DNA from: Taxawa tesnikishii (nom. ined.)
Lineage: Eukaryota > Ascomycota > Dothideomycetes > Dothideales
Direction of reading: 5' to 3'
Length of the DNA stretch: 64,000 nucleotides
Assembly (NCBI GenBank): GCA_030247885.1
Contig: JAPDRO010000008.1
Span: forward strand, 62,001 to 126,000
Part shown: positions 1 through 10,577 of the stretch, in pieces
Numbering within the stretch: position 1 is the first letter of the stretch
Layout: the number at the start of each line of letters is the position of its first letter
Notes under the pieces: generated by a model
Told to the model about the DNA's origin: nothing
Database searches by the model: none
The model's input: the letters and a program-made list of their open reading frames with translations, nothing else
Translations under genes and position numbers: made by a program

Positions 1-1
1 C

Positions 2-871
2 ACACCAAAGCTGGAAATCTCCGAGAAGACTCCCGTAGTAGCGCACCTTGACGGCGACAATGGTTTCGGATTTGTTGTTGCCACAAAGGGTATGCAAGAG
101 GCCATCAAGAGGGCCGAGACGTACGGTATCGGCTTCGTCACTGTCGATCACTCGAACCACTTCGGCATGGCAGCCACCTATGTTCTTCAGGCTCTGGATG
201 CTGGCATGATCTCCCTCGTCTTCACCAACTCGGCCAAGCAGATGCCCCCGTTCGGTGGCAAGGACACCCTGCTAGGTATTTCGCCTTTTGCTGCCGGTGC
301 TCCATCGAACAAGGAGGTACCGTACATCCTTGACATGGCACCATCTGTTGTCGCCAAGGGCAAGATCAGACGTGCTGCCCGCCGTGGAGAGGACATCCCT
401 CTGGGATGGGCTTACGATAAAGAGGGCAACCCGACTACCGACGCTAACCTTGCACTCGACGGCAGCATGGCCCCCATCGGTGGTCCAAAGGGGTCCGGTA
501 TCGCCATTCTCATGGACATCATGTCTGGTGTGCTGACCGGTGCCGCATTCGGCGGAGAAGTCGGCGACCAGTACAAGGAGAAGAAGCCCCAAAACGTCGG
601 CCACGCTTTCATTGCCATCAAGCCCGACGTTTTCATGTCCTCGGATGCCTTCAGGTCGCGCATGGACACTTTGGCACAGCGCGTGCACGGCGTCACTCCA
701 GCTCCGGGCTTCAAGGAGGTTTTGTTCCCCGGTGAGCCAGAGCACAGGTTATCCCAAACACGCAAGGCGGAGGGCATCCCTTATGCCGATGCTGAGAAGA
801 AGATGTTCGACAGCATGGCAGAGCAGTATGGCATCCCTACGCTGCAGTTGTCGGAAAAGCCTCTCGCGTGA
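2..871 (+). CDS. Ldh2/malate-type NAD(P)-dependent oxidoreductase, 5' end cut by window
   Basis: The reading frame is open from base 2 and ends with TGA at 869-871, giving about 289 residues of a family whose members are usually near 340, so the N-terminus lies outside the window. The motifs VDHSNHFGMAA, a conserved MPPFGGK segment and the late GPKGSGIA stretch are those of the Ldh2 (malate/L-lactate/ureidoglycolate/2,3-diketogulonate dehydrogenase) fold, which is unrelated to classical Rossmann dehydrogenases. These enzymes reduce or oxidise 2-keto/2-hydroxy acids with NAD(P)H. The His in VDHSNHFG is the usual catalytic-site residue. It is the first of several carbohydrate/acid catabolism genes in the first 10.6 kb, so a sugar-acid or hydroxy-acid substrate is my inference. 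No intron is needed in the visible part. The exact substrate cannot be read from the sequence. Confidence 0.85.
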   Translation, partial: TPKLEISEKTPVVAHLDGDNGFGFVVATKGMQEAIKRAETYGIGFVTVDHSNHFGMAATYVLQALDAGMISLVFTNSAKQMPPFGGKDTLLGISPFAAGAPSNKEVPYILDMAPSVVAKGKIRRAARRGEDIPLGWAYDKEGNPTTDANLALDGSMAPIGGPKGSGIAILMDIMSGVLTGAAFGGEVGDQYKEKKPQNVGHAFIAIKPDVFMSSDAFRSRMDTLAQRVHGVTPAPGFKEVLFPGEPEHRLSQTRKAEGIPYADAEKKMFDSMAEQYGIPTLQLSEKPLA

Positions 872-1531
872 GAGATCTTACGACCTGTTCTGTTTAGTCG
901 CGCATTAGAATAACAAAAGATTTCCCCTCAACTAGTCCTGTTCCATGATTATATCCAACGGTTTGGGCTAATGTTCCGGCGCTACGGAGGTGCTTGGGGA
1001 GTTGCTCATAGTTTGTCCTTTGTATGTCATCTCAAACTAGCCATAGCGTGCATCACATAGTTCCGATAGCAAGATTCTCTTAGGCCGACTTGGCTGCTAT
1101 TGAACACCTGTCGTACACTGCTTGCGGATCAGCCTGGCTGGCTGAGGCCTTTGCAAGACCGCTTGTGTAGGTGAATTGAGGTAGGGTTAGGGTTCGACTG
1201 TGACCTTCTGTAGTCATAGGTGAAGCCGCTTAACTTACATGCCGCAGAGCCTGTGGTGTAGGGTGATGTCGACACTCTGGTCGAACCCTTCGACACAATC
1301 TACGCGCTGCTTCCGCAGATTGCCAAAGCATGCCTAGGCGTGCGATGAGTCGGGCGCTCCGTTGCGGCACGTATCTGGAAGCTGATCCTTCGAGGTGTTC
1401 TTGAACTGGTGTGAAGCTTGGAAGCGGTCAGGGCCGCCAGATCGCCTATATACTGAGCGACCCAAATCTACTGGATTCTCTATGCGAAAGCATGTATAAT
1501 GCATCTCCACGCCAAACCCCATATGAGCATC
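872..1531. other. Intergenic, convergent gene ends
   Basis: This lies between the 3' ends of the Ldh2-type gene and the aldolase gene. I see no coding potential. It contains a short TAGGGTTAGGGTT motif near 1183-1195. Confidence 0.6.
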
Positions 1532-2473
1532 CTATGCCTTTCCGGACGAACCCAACACATCCATCATACGCTCGATACCCTTGGCGTAAACGTCCAAAGC
1601 TTGCATCTTGAGCACCGTCAGCTCCAGCTTCCCCGCCTGCTCTGCCACGAACGCGGTGTAGCCATCGCGCACATTCCGGTTCAAGTTGACCTTGCGCATG
1701 CCGCAATCAATGGCTTTGCGGAACAACTCATCGCTCACCGGATGCGTACCATGGAGCGCCAGCGGAACCTCAGACCCCACGGCACTGTGGATCGCTGCCA
1801 GCCTCTCCAAATCCCATGCCGCATCTGCGCCACCCGGTCCGTAGCCTCCGTGGATGTTGCCAAAGCTAGGTGCGAGGAAGTGCACCCCGGTCTCGCGCAT
1901 GAACTGTTCTGCTTCGTCGGGCTTGGTGAGCAGAGTCTCCATATCTACATTTGGCAGTCCGTCTTCGCCACCCTCGATCCGACCCATCTCGGCCTCGATG
2001 CTGATTCCCTTTGCGGCCGCGCGCTGGACGTAGGCCTTGCACGTGCGGATGTTTTCCTCGGGCTCGCTCGTCGACGCGTCCACCATGATGCTGTCGAAAG
2101 GCGTCTCCAGCGAAAGAGCAAGATCAAGATCGGCCTCTTTGATGCAATGGTCCAAGTGCACCGCGACGGGCACCTTTGCGCTATGCGCGTACCGTATCAC
2201 GTACTGGACAAATTCGGGACCTTGGAAATGCAGCGTCCAGGGGAACAGCTGGATGATGGCGGGCGATTTCTTGGCTTCGGCGGCTTTAATTACGGCCATG
2301 ACCCCATCGTTGTTGTAGCTGAGCGTGAGGACAAATCAGTGTTCACGTGCGGGATCATTGTTATCGCTGTTGGACGATACAACATACCAGTTGTATGCGC
2401 CAACCGCGTACTTGCCCTTGGCAGCCGCATGAAGGATCTGCCACGTGCGGTTGTTCTCTGGAAATGCCGCCAT
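1532..2473 (-). CDS. Class II ketose-bisphosphate aldolase (GatY/KbaY/FBA-like)
   Basis: Two exons, 2388-2473 and 1532-2318, separated by a 69-bp GT-AG intron, give 290 residues, the normal size for this family. Splicing recreates the conserved NCYNNDGVMAV segment, which supports the intron. Zinc ligands are visible in AVHLDHC, in SFGNIHGGY and in LALHGTHP, and the substrate-phosphate loop is KVNLNRN. The usual GG after LHG reads GTH here, so substrate preference may differ from textbook fructose- or tagatose-bisphosphate aldolases. The reaction expected is reversible cleavage of a ketose (bis)phosphate to dihydroxyacetone phosphate plus an aldehyde. With the neighbouring ketose kinase and RraA-type gene it suggests a route ending in triose phosphate. 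The start ATG is the one directly before AAFPENN; longer upstream reading is alanine-rich repeat translation and is not used. Confidence 0.85.
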
Positions 2474-3397
2474 GGCTGTTTGTGCCGTTGCGGATATTGT
2501 TAGACGTGAGACCAACCCCAGCGATTTGTTAGATGGTATAGAGGCCCGACTGATTCGTGTGCACACGTCAACAGGGGAAGCGGCAGTAACATGTTGAGCT
2601 TTTAACTTGACAGATGACCCGAGCCGCTCTACTACGGCAGCGGCGGCGGCGGCGGCGGCGGCATGCAATGGAGAAGAGACCAGGCCACGTTGACCGGTGT
2701 CGCGGTCGACGCCCGCGCTCGCGCACTCGCACTCGCACTCGCACTTAACCCTTGCTCAAATTGGGACCGCCTGAGGCTGTCGAGTGTGGATCACGGTCGG
2801 CTTTTTCTCCGTAGCGTAGCGCCCGCCCGGCCAGTGTAACAACCTCTCCAACTGCTGGGGAAAGCTCCATTGTGGCGAGATGAGTCATTCACATAGCCGC
2901 TCAACTATAGACATGTTATCTCATGAGTCAGCCGCTCCTTCCATACGTCGACCTCTGGGTGCCGCACTTCCGAACTCCTCCCAATTCCTAGCCAGATTAT
3001 TGTTTACACTAATACGTTCAACTGAGTCTTCATGAAGTATCTAAGTATAATCAGAATGCAGTTTATATATAAACCAATCTTGTATATTCTATTCACTTAC
3101 ACTATTGTCTTTATATTTCTATATATTATCATTATCATTGTTATTATTGTTGTTGTTGCAAGGCAGGAGCTGATCATCAGCGCAAAGCGCTATTTGCTAG
3201 GAATTTGAAGGACTTAGCACGAGTGATGCCTCGCGCAGGGTATGATTCATAAGACAACAGACATAGCGCATCGTGCATGCACGTTCTACTGGCGCATAGC
3301 GGGCGACTATTCACATTCACACTCAACGAAGCCAAAGATGCCATGTTCGCTGGCGAACGGTCTATCAATTCATGGAGATGCCATATGACTAGCTGAT
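2474..3397. other. Intergenic with microsatellites and AT-rich tract
   Basis: No gene is seen. The stretch holds a CGG repeat (2641-2661), a GCACTC repeat (2722-2745) just upstream of the aldolase start, and an AT-rich segment at about 3030-3160 that differs from the roughly 55% GC surroundings. Confidence 0.6.
2641..2661. repeat. (CGG)7 microsatellite
   Basis: Seven perfect CGG triplets sit about 170 bp upstream of the aldolase start codon, in its probable promoter or leader. Confidence 0.9.
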
Positions 3398-4249
3398 CTA
3401 CTTTCCACGATACGTCTTGAAAGCTTCCTCAACGCTCATACCTTCCTTGATGGCCTGAGCACACTTCTCGTCCGCCCCTGCGATGGCTGGGATAGCATCA
3501 AGGCAGCGGCGTGCCAAGTGCTGTGGTAGACAGACAACGCCATCGAGGTCTGCGATAATGTAATCACCGGGGCTGATGGTCGCGTCTTGGATCTCCGACT
3601 GCAGCTTTACCGGCACATTGATCTCGGAAGGACGGCTGACCTCACCGCCAGCGGTGGTACCGACGCCCTTGGCAAACATCTGGAGAAATGCCGTGTGAGC
3701 ATTATCGCGTCACGTCGAGCACAAGGCGGAGAAGAAACTTACCGGGAAGCCGAGGTCGCGATGCTCTTGTAGATCGCGGAGACGACCATCAATGACGACG
3801 CCCTGTGCGCCAAGTTTCTGTGCACGCAAGGACATGAGACCACCGTAGACGGCGTTGACATGTGGTGCAGGCTGGGAAATGAACACCACAGCGCCGTTGG
3901 GGATCTGGTCGACCTAGTGACATGCATCAGCACCACGGGTCTTGTGACAGCTTTGCTCAGAACTCACGTAGTTGCCCTGGAGTTTGGGCGAAGTTGTGTC
4001 GGCCTTGGGTACAAACCTGACGGTGAAGGCCTGGCCAATGATCCTAGTGCCGCCAGACTGGAACTGCGGAGAGTACATGGTCAAGCCCTCGAGGAAGCCG
4101 CCGTGTGGGTGCTTCAGCTTGGAGAGTCCATCTGCGACCTGCAGGGATTGTGAGCACACGACACATGACGCGGAAAAAGCACGCGGGCGTACATCGCATG
4201 ACGACCACTTCTGGAGCTCGGAGATAATGCTGGCTGAGTCTTCTGCCAT
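3398..4249 (-). CDS. RraA-like aldolase/decarboxylase (HMG/CHA aldolase family)
   Basis: Four exons can be joined with in-frame GT-AG introns of 54, 54 and 63 bp: 4193-4249, 3968-4138, 3743-3913 and 3398-3679. The product is 226 residues, typical of the family. Conserved features are GGLMSLRAQKLGAQG followed by VIDGRLRD, with the Asp and Arg-Asp that bind the divalent metal and substrate, then the FAKG segment and DYIIADLDGV near the C-terminus. Family members cleave 4-hydroxy-4-methyl-2-oxoglutarate or 4-carboxy-4-hydroxy-2-oxoadipate, decarboxylate oxaloacetate, or act as oxo-acid decarboxylases in sugar-acid pathways; the bacterial RNase E regulator function is not expected here. The gene lies next to a PDC-lactonase-like amidohydrolase remnant, a pairing that recalls protocatechuate 4,5-cleavage pathways, but the neighbouring ketose kinase and aldolase fit sugar-acid breakdown equally well. 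Confidence 0.85.
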
Positions 4250-5059
4250 TGTGTGTCTGGAAACGAGCGAGCTGAGTGTGGGATTGAGGGAGAATGCTGT
4301 TACCCGATACGGACGTCAAACAAGATACCCAAGGGCTTGGTATCAAATTCAATCACGTCGAATGTTGCACTGCGGCTTGCAGCTATAAAACAGACTTTGT
4401 TGCGATGTAGGCCAATCTGCTGCAAAGACCTTGAGCCATCCCCGCCCGGCCACACGCCGATGCAGGCGGGGATTTTCGAACTCGGGTCCTCTCCGAGTCC
4501 AGTCCGATCTCGGGACGGAGGCCGCCAGCCGCCGCTCGTCAAGCGTCGAGCGTCAAGCTTCGAGCGTCAAGCGTCGAGCATTAAGCGTCGAGCATTAAGC
4601 GCCAAGCATCAAGCGCCAAGCGCCAAGTAGAAAGCTTTGACAACAGTTGCTGCTTCGTCAATCGTCAACCAACAATGCGCACGCGTACGTGGTGTCACCA
4701 GAGAGAACATGGCCATCCCGTCGGCCATAACCAGTTACGGTGCGCTTGTAGCCGGACCGGAACCTCCACTCAAGTCCGGAGGGACGAGATTGGGGCAAAT
4801 GATACACGGCCTTACCACGAACGCTAGCGTTAGTCTTCACCCTTGTCACGAGTGAGCGTGTCTTCTATCAAGAAGCAAGTGGTGAAAAGGCATGCTCTCA
4901 AGGGCACAGTGAGTAGCTCCATCGGCCTGCTATCGACGATCAGCCTGGTGCTATCCTGCATCGATCAACATAACCCCAGACCATTACTAGGACGATCGCT
5001 CATCCATCCACACCCGTCCCTGCGGGCTCGTGGGACACTCACCATCACATTTCTGAGCC
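4250..5059. other. Intergenic with minisatellite
   Basis: No supported gene. Contains the short tandem repeat at 4537-4627 and the probable promoter of the RraA-like gene. Confidence 0.6.
4537..4627. repeat. Degenerate 10-bp minisatellite
   Basis: About nine imperfect copies of a unit close to AAGCGTCGAG, drifting to AAGCGCCAAG at the right end, lie about 290-380 bp upstream of the RraA-like start. Confidence 0.85.
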
Positions 5060-5890
5060 TTTTCGCTGCCGTTATGCCGGGGGCATCGTCCCATACCTTC
5101 AAAAGCAACTCTGGAACAATTACGTTCGAAAAGTCTATCGGCATCGACCATGTCTGCATAGTTCATGGCCTATCCTATCAGCCAGACTGCACATCGTTTT
5201 TGTACTACTCGAAGCAGTACAATGCCAAGGCGCGAGTCATTTGTATCACTGACGAGAAACCGGCAACCGACAGGGTCTTTGACACGTACCATGCTGCCGG
5301 TGTTCGCTCGATGCGTCTCGACTTTTTGCACACCCAGCTATGAACGACCCCGACAGGTAGGTGTCGATTGACGAAGCCACGGTGGCGCGTCCGAAGGCCT
5401 TGGTGGCAAGGGCTGGAGTGTGCAGGTGCTGCAGCCTCATGTCGAGCACTGGCCACAGCTCTGACAGGTTGCGGCGAGACTGCATATTCCCTGGTTGTCC
5501 ATCACATGGGCCTGCTCAAGGGCCAGAGCATGGCGATTGGAGGCGTCCCAGACATCACAATAACGGCCGTTTTCGCCGAGCTGGCCGGTGTCCTTCGTGA
5601 CGGAAATGTGTGGATCAAGATCTCGGTGTCGTACCGGTGCTCCTACGTGGACCTTGAGTATAACGATCTGGAGCATCTCGTATGCGCGCTAGTGAAAGCT
5701 AACCCAGGATGCGTTGTCCGCGGCACACACGCAGCGCCACTAGTACCGTGTGGGCAAGGATCCCAGTGACAAGGAGCCGTTCGTGGAGATTGACGATGCT
5801 GCGTGGATCTGCTCCTTGAGCATCTGATAGTCGGCGGGGAAGTGGCGGGCTATGTGGATAATCAACCCGCGCAACCTGTATGATTCCAGC
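5060..5890 (+). pseudogene. Decayed amidohydrolase (2-pyrone-4,6-dicarboxylate lactonase-like)
   Basis: Pieces in different frames line up with a TIM-barrel amidohydrolase of the PDC-lactonase type: GIDHVCIVHG with a following PDCTS, then AAGVRSMRLDF, then HHMGLLKGQ, FAELAGVLRDGNVWIKIS and YNDLEHLVCALVKANPG, and finally a C-terminal stretch around 5800-5880 with WRAMW and NPRNLYD. The order is right, but at least two frame changes and several stops separate the pieces. The metal-site segment expected as WGTDWPH reads RGTHAAP. I therefore call it a pseudogene; unlike other broken genes in the window, one restored base would not repair it. It lies between the RraA-like gene and the ketose kinase, so it probably once belonged to the same pathway. 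Confidence 0.75.
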
Positions 5891-6281
5891 CCGATCGAGT
5901 AGCGTTGCAACGATACTCTCCACTTGTCCAGACATGCCGAGACATACGGTCCTTCTACAAGCCTTCTACAAGCCTGGGGTTTCCCTCACGTACCCTATCA
6001 AGATGGCAATGGTGACTACAGATGCTCTCACCTCAGGACGCAGGGCGAATGCGGTTTGTCGGGAACAAGCCGGTCTATACCAAAACTCTGGAATGACGTG
6101 TTCGATGCGAAAATCAATCATGGGGCAAGTTAACCAATAGCCTCGATACAACTCGGCTCGTTTCCAATCATATCAGGCCTTACGTTGCTTGTTTGGTCAA
6201 CAATATGACTTCTCCGCCAAGTACGTTAAACGAACTATCGAAAAGTGAATATGGACAAAGTTACGAGTTGCTAGCTACGGT
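5891..6281. other. Intergenic
   Basis: I see no gene or recognisable signal between the amidohydrolase remnant and the 3' end of the ketose kinase gene. Confidence 0.5.
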
Positions 6282-8341
6282 CTAGGTGGCAGCTGACCGA
6301 ACGGCCGATAGGATGCCCTCGCCGATCGCTACTATGCCAAGCGCACCAGGATCTGGCACTCCCTTTGTCTCGCTCTCGAGGCCGCCTTCGACACCAACAT
6401 ACGTGCTGCGGCCAAACATACTCGTCATGGTACGTGTCGCCTCAGCCCCAATACTCGCTGCTTTGACCGCACGCTCCAGAGCCATCGTGGCTCCCGCTCC
6501 AGCATGTGCCTCCTGACTCAGCGTTGTGATCAAAGGGATCAGCGCGTCCATCATGGTACGATCGCCGATACTGGCAGAAGTGTATTGTCGCAGGACAGTC
6601 AGCGCATGGGTTGCCAATGCGCAGACGAACTCAAACGTGACTCCGTCCGGTGCATTGAACTCACGTGCGGCGTTGGCAAAGGCGGTGAAGAAGATGGCGT
6701 AGAGGGCGCCTGAGGTCCCGCCCATGCCCTTTGAGATAAGCTCCGAGATTGCTAACAAGGCGTGCGTAAGAGAGCCAGTCTTGATCTGCGGTAGGGCAGA
6801 AACAATGGTTGAGGCACCGGCGACGAGCGTAGTACCGCAGTCGCCGTCACCCATGAGCATGTCGAAGCTTGTGATCTCGGGCTCGCTGGCTATGAGGGAG
6901 CGTTGGACGGATGTCAGGATTGAGGACAACAATTTGTTATCGCCTACGTATGGTTGTCAGTCTCGAAACAGAGGTGCCCCTCGATTTGTATGCAAACTTA
7001 CAAGCTAACGGCTGGACATCTGGTGTCGTAGGGGCTTCTTTGCCGCGGGCATCAGGCCCGCCTTGGACTGCCACATGTTTGATGGTACTGATGAGGTCCA
7101 ACCCGCTGCGGTAGTCGGAACATCCAGGTACGAAAGAATCTGGTTCTTGAGGTCTTGCTGAGCAGCGTCTGCGCTCGGTAGACGGAGAAGAGTAATGCTG
7201 AAGCCAGGGCCATTGAGGGCAGATAGATAGGTGCTCGCATATGTCCGACAGGGTCTGATAGCGTACGTGGTACCGAGTTGCTCCGTCACCATGTCCGTTA
7301 ACGCGTTTACTTCAAGCACCGACAGACCTCCGAGATTGTTCAGAAGCAAGATCCAGTCGGATCCTTCCTCACCCGCGGAGAACCCCAGGTAGTTACGCTC
7401 TTCGTCGGCCGGGTTGAGGAGGTTGTCGAGCATCAGCGCGATCAGATCTGTCGTGCTTGGCTGTGGTCTCAGTTTCCGACTGCCGGGCTCGTTGTGAATG
7501 CCCAGTCCCAGCTCGATTTCATCGCTAGGGAGGGTGTCGTGCTGCTGTTGACCTGGGACGTCACATCCATCCAGGCCCACTCCAATAGTGGCGAGGTTTT
7601 TGATCGCGTACTCGGCCACGTCGGCAACTTCGTCCAGAGTGAGCCCTTTCGCAGCAGCTGCGCCTGCAACCTTGTGTACAAGCACGGTTCCGGCAAGCCC
7701 TCGACGTCCCACCATCTTATTGCGTGAGCGACCGATCGAGACATCATCGCAAACCATGACAACGCGTGCTTTGTTGCCCGTCGCTGCGCGGAATTTCTCA
7801 GCAGCAAGGCCAAAGTTGAGCTTGTCGCCTGTGTAGTTCTTCACGATGACGAGCGTGCCCCGCGACGATGCGACCGACTTGAGGCCGGCTTCAATCTGCA
7901 CGATGTTGGGCGAGGCGAATATTGCGCCGCACACAGCAGCATCTAGCATGGCATCGCCGATATAGCCAGCATGTGCGGGTTCATGCCCACTGCCGCCTGA
8001 TAGGTAATTAGTGGATGTCTTGTTGTGGATTCATGTGTTCACACCGACCTCCACTCAAGAGGGTAACGCGATTATGTTCTGGTCTTCTAAAGACAACTGT
8101 GTGCTCACGTGGTCAGAAACATATTCATTTCATGCCACATGTGGCGCAGTAGGATTGCTTACTACGGTGTTCCGCATCGTACGTCAATCCGGGATGGAGG
8201 GCAAGAAGGCCTTTGCAGGCCCTGTCAACCAACGCGACAGGGTCATGGATGAAACGCTTGACGGCTGTGTGGCAAGATGACTGTCAGTCCCGAGGAAGGG
8301 GGTGAGCCAAGAGACCATGACACGAAGAACGTACAAGTCAT
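6282..8341 (-). CDS. Dihydroxyacetone/ketose kinase, DhaK-DhaL fusion
   Basis: A two-domain ATP-dependent ketose kinase. Exons 8335-8341 (only 7 nt, ATGACTT), 8163-8264, 8049-8096, about 7002-7996 and 6282-6943 join through GT-AG introns of 70, 66, 52 and 58 bp. The N-terminal DhaK domain shows GGGSGHEPAHAGY, the KNYTGDKLNFG phosphate segment and LGLGIHNEPG with the substrate-binding His. The C-terminal DhaL domain starts with MGDGDCGTT, the Asp-rich ATP/Mg site, and later has GGTSGALYAIFF. In the linker (about 7070-7130) the reading frame changes after YLDVPTTAAGW; one added base would carry translation into a stop-free linker leading to DhaL, and I found no convincing intron there. Substrate could be dihydroxyacetone or a related ketose such as erythrulose. 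Its position among aldolase, RraA and transporter genes argues for catabolism rather than detoxification. Confidence 0.88.
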
Positions 8342-8937
8342 TGGAAAAGACGGCTCGATGGTCCTTCAAGATTGCAAGGAAAAATGCCCGCTTTCGAATC
8401 TGGGCGCATCCACAGCGAAACAGTGTCGAGCTGGGTCGTCCGTGGCGACATCTTAATGGAATGGACTTTGGTCTCTCGATCTGGTCCAGTTCCATGTCCG
8501 TGTGGAGTAGCGTACATAGAACTGTATGCCTCGGGGTAGACCGACCGCGATCCACGGATCATGTGAGCGCATGCACCGAGGTGAAATGATGTCGATCGGC
8601 AAGCGGTCCGGACACCGTAGCGTGAGCACCGTTCTGAGCGGACGTTGACCTCTAGGTTTGATGTGTCTAAGATCACCAGACCAGCATGATCCGGGGACCC
8701 CAGCCGCATCCACAGGCCCAAGATCTGGCTCGGTGGGTTCCCCGGACCAAGCTATGGTCTACGCTTCTTTTAAAGTGTTTTTTCAATAGTCTAGCGAACC
8801 ACTTGTCATACATATTAAAGTAACCATCTCCCCTCCTCCAGAAATTCTATCCCTTTGTGCACCTTTTGCCGCACACTGTCACTCGCTTCCGCAATCCATT
8901 CTCTCGCCTCTTCGAAGCTTGCTCTTTCCCTTCCGCC
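8342..8937. promoter_or_regulatory. Divergent intergenic region between ketose kinase and transporter
   Basis: 596 bp separate the two start codons, which point away from each other, so the region must hold both promoters. No specific operator could be identified. A pyrimidine-rich stretch precedes the transporter start. Confidence 0.5.
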
Positions 8938-10577
8938 ATGTTCGACAATCAATCAGACACCAAGCCCGACGCAGATGTCGTCGAGCTTGAGGAGCTTAGC
9001 GGTGCTCGGGACCCTGCCACCAATCGCTTGGCCTTGGCGCAGAACCTGAGCCCCGAGGAGTTTGCAATCGCCGAGAAGAAGCTTAAACGCAAGATGGATC
9101 TTCGCCTGCTAGCCTGCATGTGGCTTATCTTCGTCCTCAACTACCTCGACCGCGTAAGTCACCCGAGAGGCTCGATTGGAGAGTTCCCTATTGACGCAAT
9201 ACTGTAGAACAACATTGCCGCGGCCAAGGTGGCTGGTATCTCTAAGACGTTGCACATGACCTCTACTCAGTACTCTACTGCTGTGGCTCTCCTTTTCGTC
9301 GGTTACGTCCTGATGCAAATCCCCTCGAACATCTTCCTCGCACAGATCCGCCCATCAATGTACATACCTGCCGTCATGCTTATCTGGGGACTTATCTCGA
9401 CCTGTACGGGCATCGTGAAAAACCCGGCCGAACTTTACGCCGCTCGGTTTTTCCTTGGTTTTGTCGAGGCCGCCTTTTACCGTAAGCAGAACCCGAAACG
9501 TATCGCCGCGGTACCGTTTTTCTGACATGTCAATTAGCTGGTGCTCTCTTCCTCATTTCCTCCTGGTACAAGAGAAGCGAGATGGGTGTACGCAGCGCCT
9601 TCTTGTTCTCTGCCACCCAGTTGGGCAGTGCCTTCTCTGGCCTCATCGGTGCTGGCATCCAAAGCGGCCTCGATGGCGCGCGTGGCTATAAATCCTGGCA
9701 ATGGATGTTCCTCATTGAGGGATCCATCACAATGGCTGTCGCACTCTGCTCCGCGGTCATTCTCCCCGACTGGCCATCCACCACACGTTGGCTTACACCT
9801 ACTGAACGTGCGGTGGCGGAGTGGCGCCTGATTCAAGATGCTGGACAAGTGGACGAAGACGACTCGCACTGGACGACCGGATTCAAACTGGCCTTCAGGG
9901 ACTATCGTCTGTACATCTTCGCCTTCATCTTCTTTTGCATTCAAGTCGCCAGCGCCACTTCCAACTTCTTCCCCACCGTCGTCGGTACTCTCGGTTTCAA
10001 CCGCGTGAACACTTTGCTGCTCACCGTGCCACCCTACATGGTCGCCATGGTCGTATCCATTGTCAACAACTGGTCGGCCGATCGCCTTTCGAACTCGTCC
10101 TTCCACGTCATGTGGCCGTTGGCTTTTGCCATCGTCGGTTTCGTCGTTGCAGCAGCCAGCCTCAACACCGGTGCACGCTATTTCGCTATGGTGATCATGA
10201 TCGCCGGCGGGCACGGTGCGAACGCCGTCGTGCTGGCCTGGACACAGAAGACACTTCTGCGTCCGCGTATCAAGCGTGCCTCAGCCGTGGCCTTTGTCAA
10301 TGCCTTTGGAAACATTTCTCAGGTGTGGACCGCTTACTTGTATGCCGACGAGACTGCGCCTCGCTATGCCCTTGCCATGTCCGTGAATGCAGTCATGGCC
10401 CTCCTGGCAATCCTAGGAGCCCTGGTCATGCGGATCATCCTCCAGCGCGCCAACAAGAAGCTCGAGTCAGGCGCAAGTGTGGACGACATCATGAAGGGAT
10501 CGGCAGGAGCCGAGATCGCCGGTGTGACCGAGGAGGAGCGTATTGCGCGCAAGGAAGGATTCCGTTACATCACCTAA
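8938..10577 (+). CDS. MFS transporter, Dal5-type anion:cation symporter family
   Basis: Exons 8938-9153, 9208-9481 and 9538-10577 (introns 54 and 56 bp) give 509 residues. The protein has the family's layout: a charged cytoplasmic N-terminus ending in KMDLRLL, a first membrane segment with VLNYLDRNN, then VGYVLMQIPSN, the FFLGFVEAAFYPG motif (completed by splicing), SWYKRSE, a central loop after the sixth helix, and six further membrane segments. This is the allantoate/nicotinate/pantothenate type (anion:cation symporters), whose fungal members import small organic acids and sugar acids. It is transcribed divergently from the ketose kinase and completes the catabolic neighbourhood, so import of that pathway's substrate is a reasonable inference. 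Frame is intact throughout. A second member of the same family lies at 58.4-60.0 kb. Confidence 0.9.

Noticed and set aside
1183-1195. TAGGGTTAGGGTT, an interstitial telomere-like motif
   Set aside because: Only about two repeat units, with no subtelomeric features; chance occurrence is enough.
1499-2503. Open frame of 334 codons on the plus strand
   Set aside because: Antisense to the aldolase gene; no recognisable protein sequence.
7070-7125. A roughly 44-bp intron in the ketose kinase linker
   Set aside because: It would restore frame but would remove the conserved YLDVPTTAAGW segment and is shorter than other introns here.
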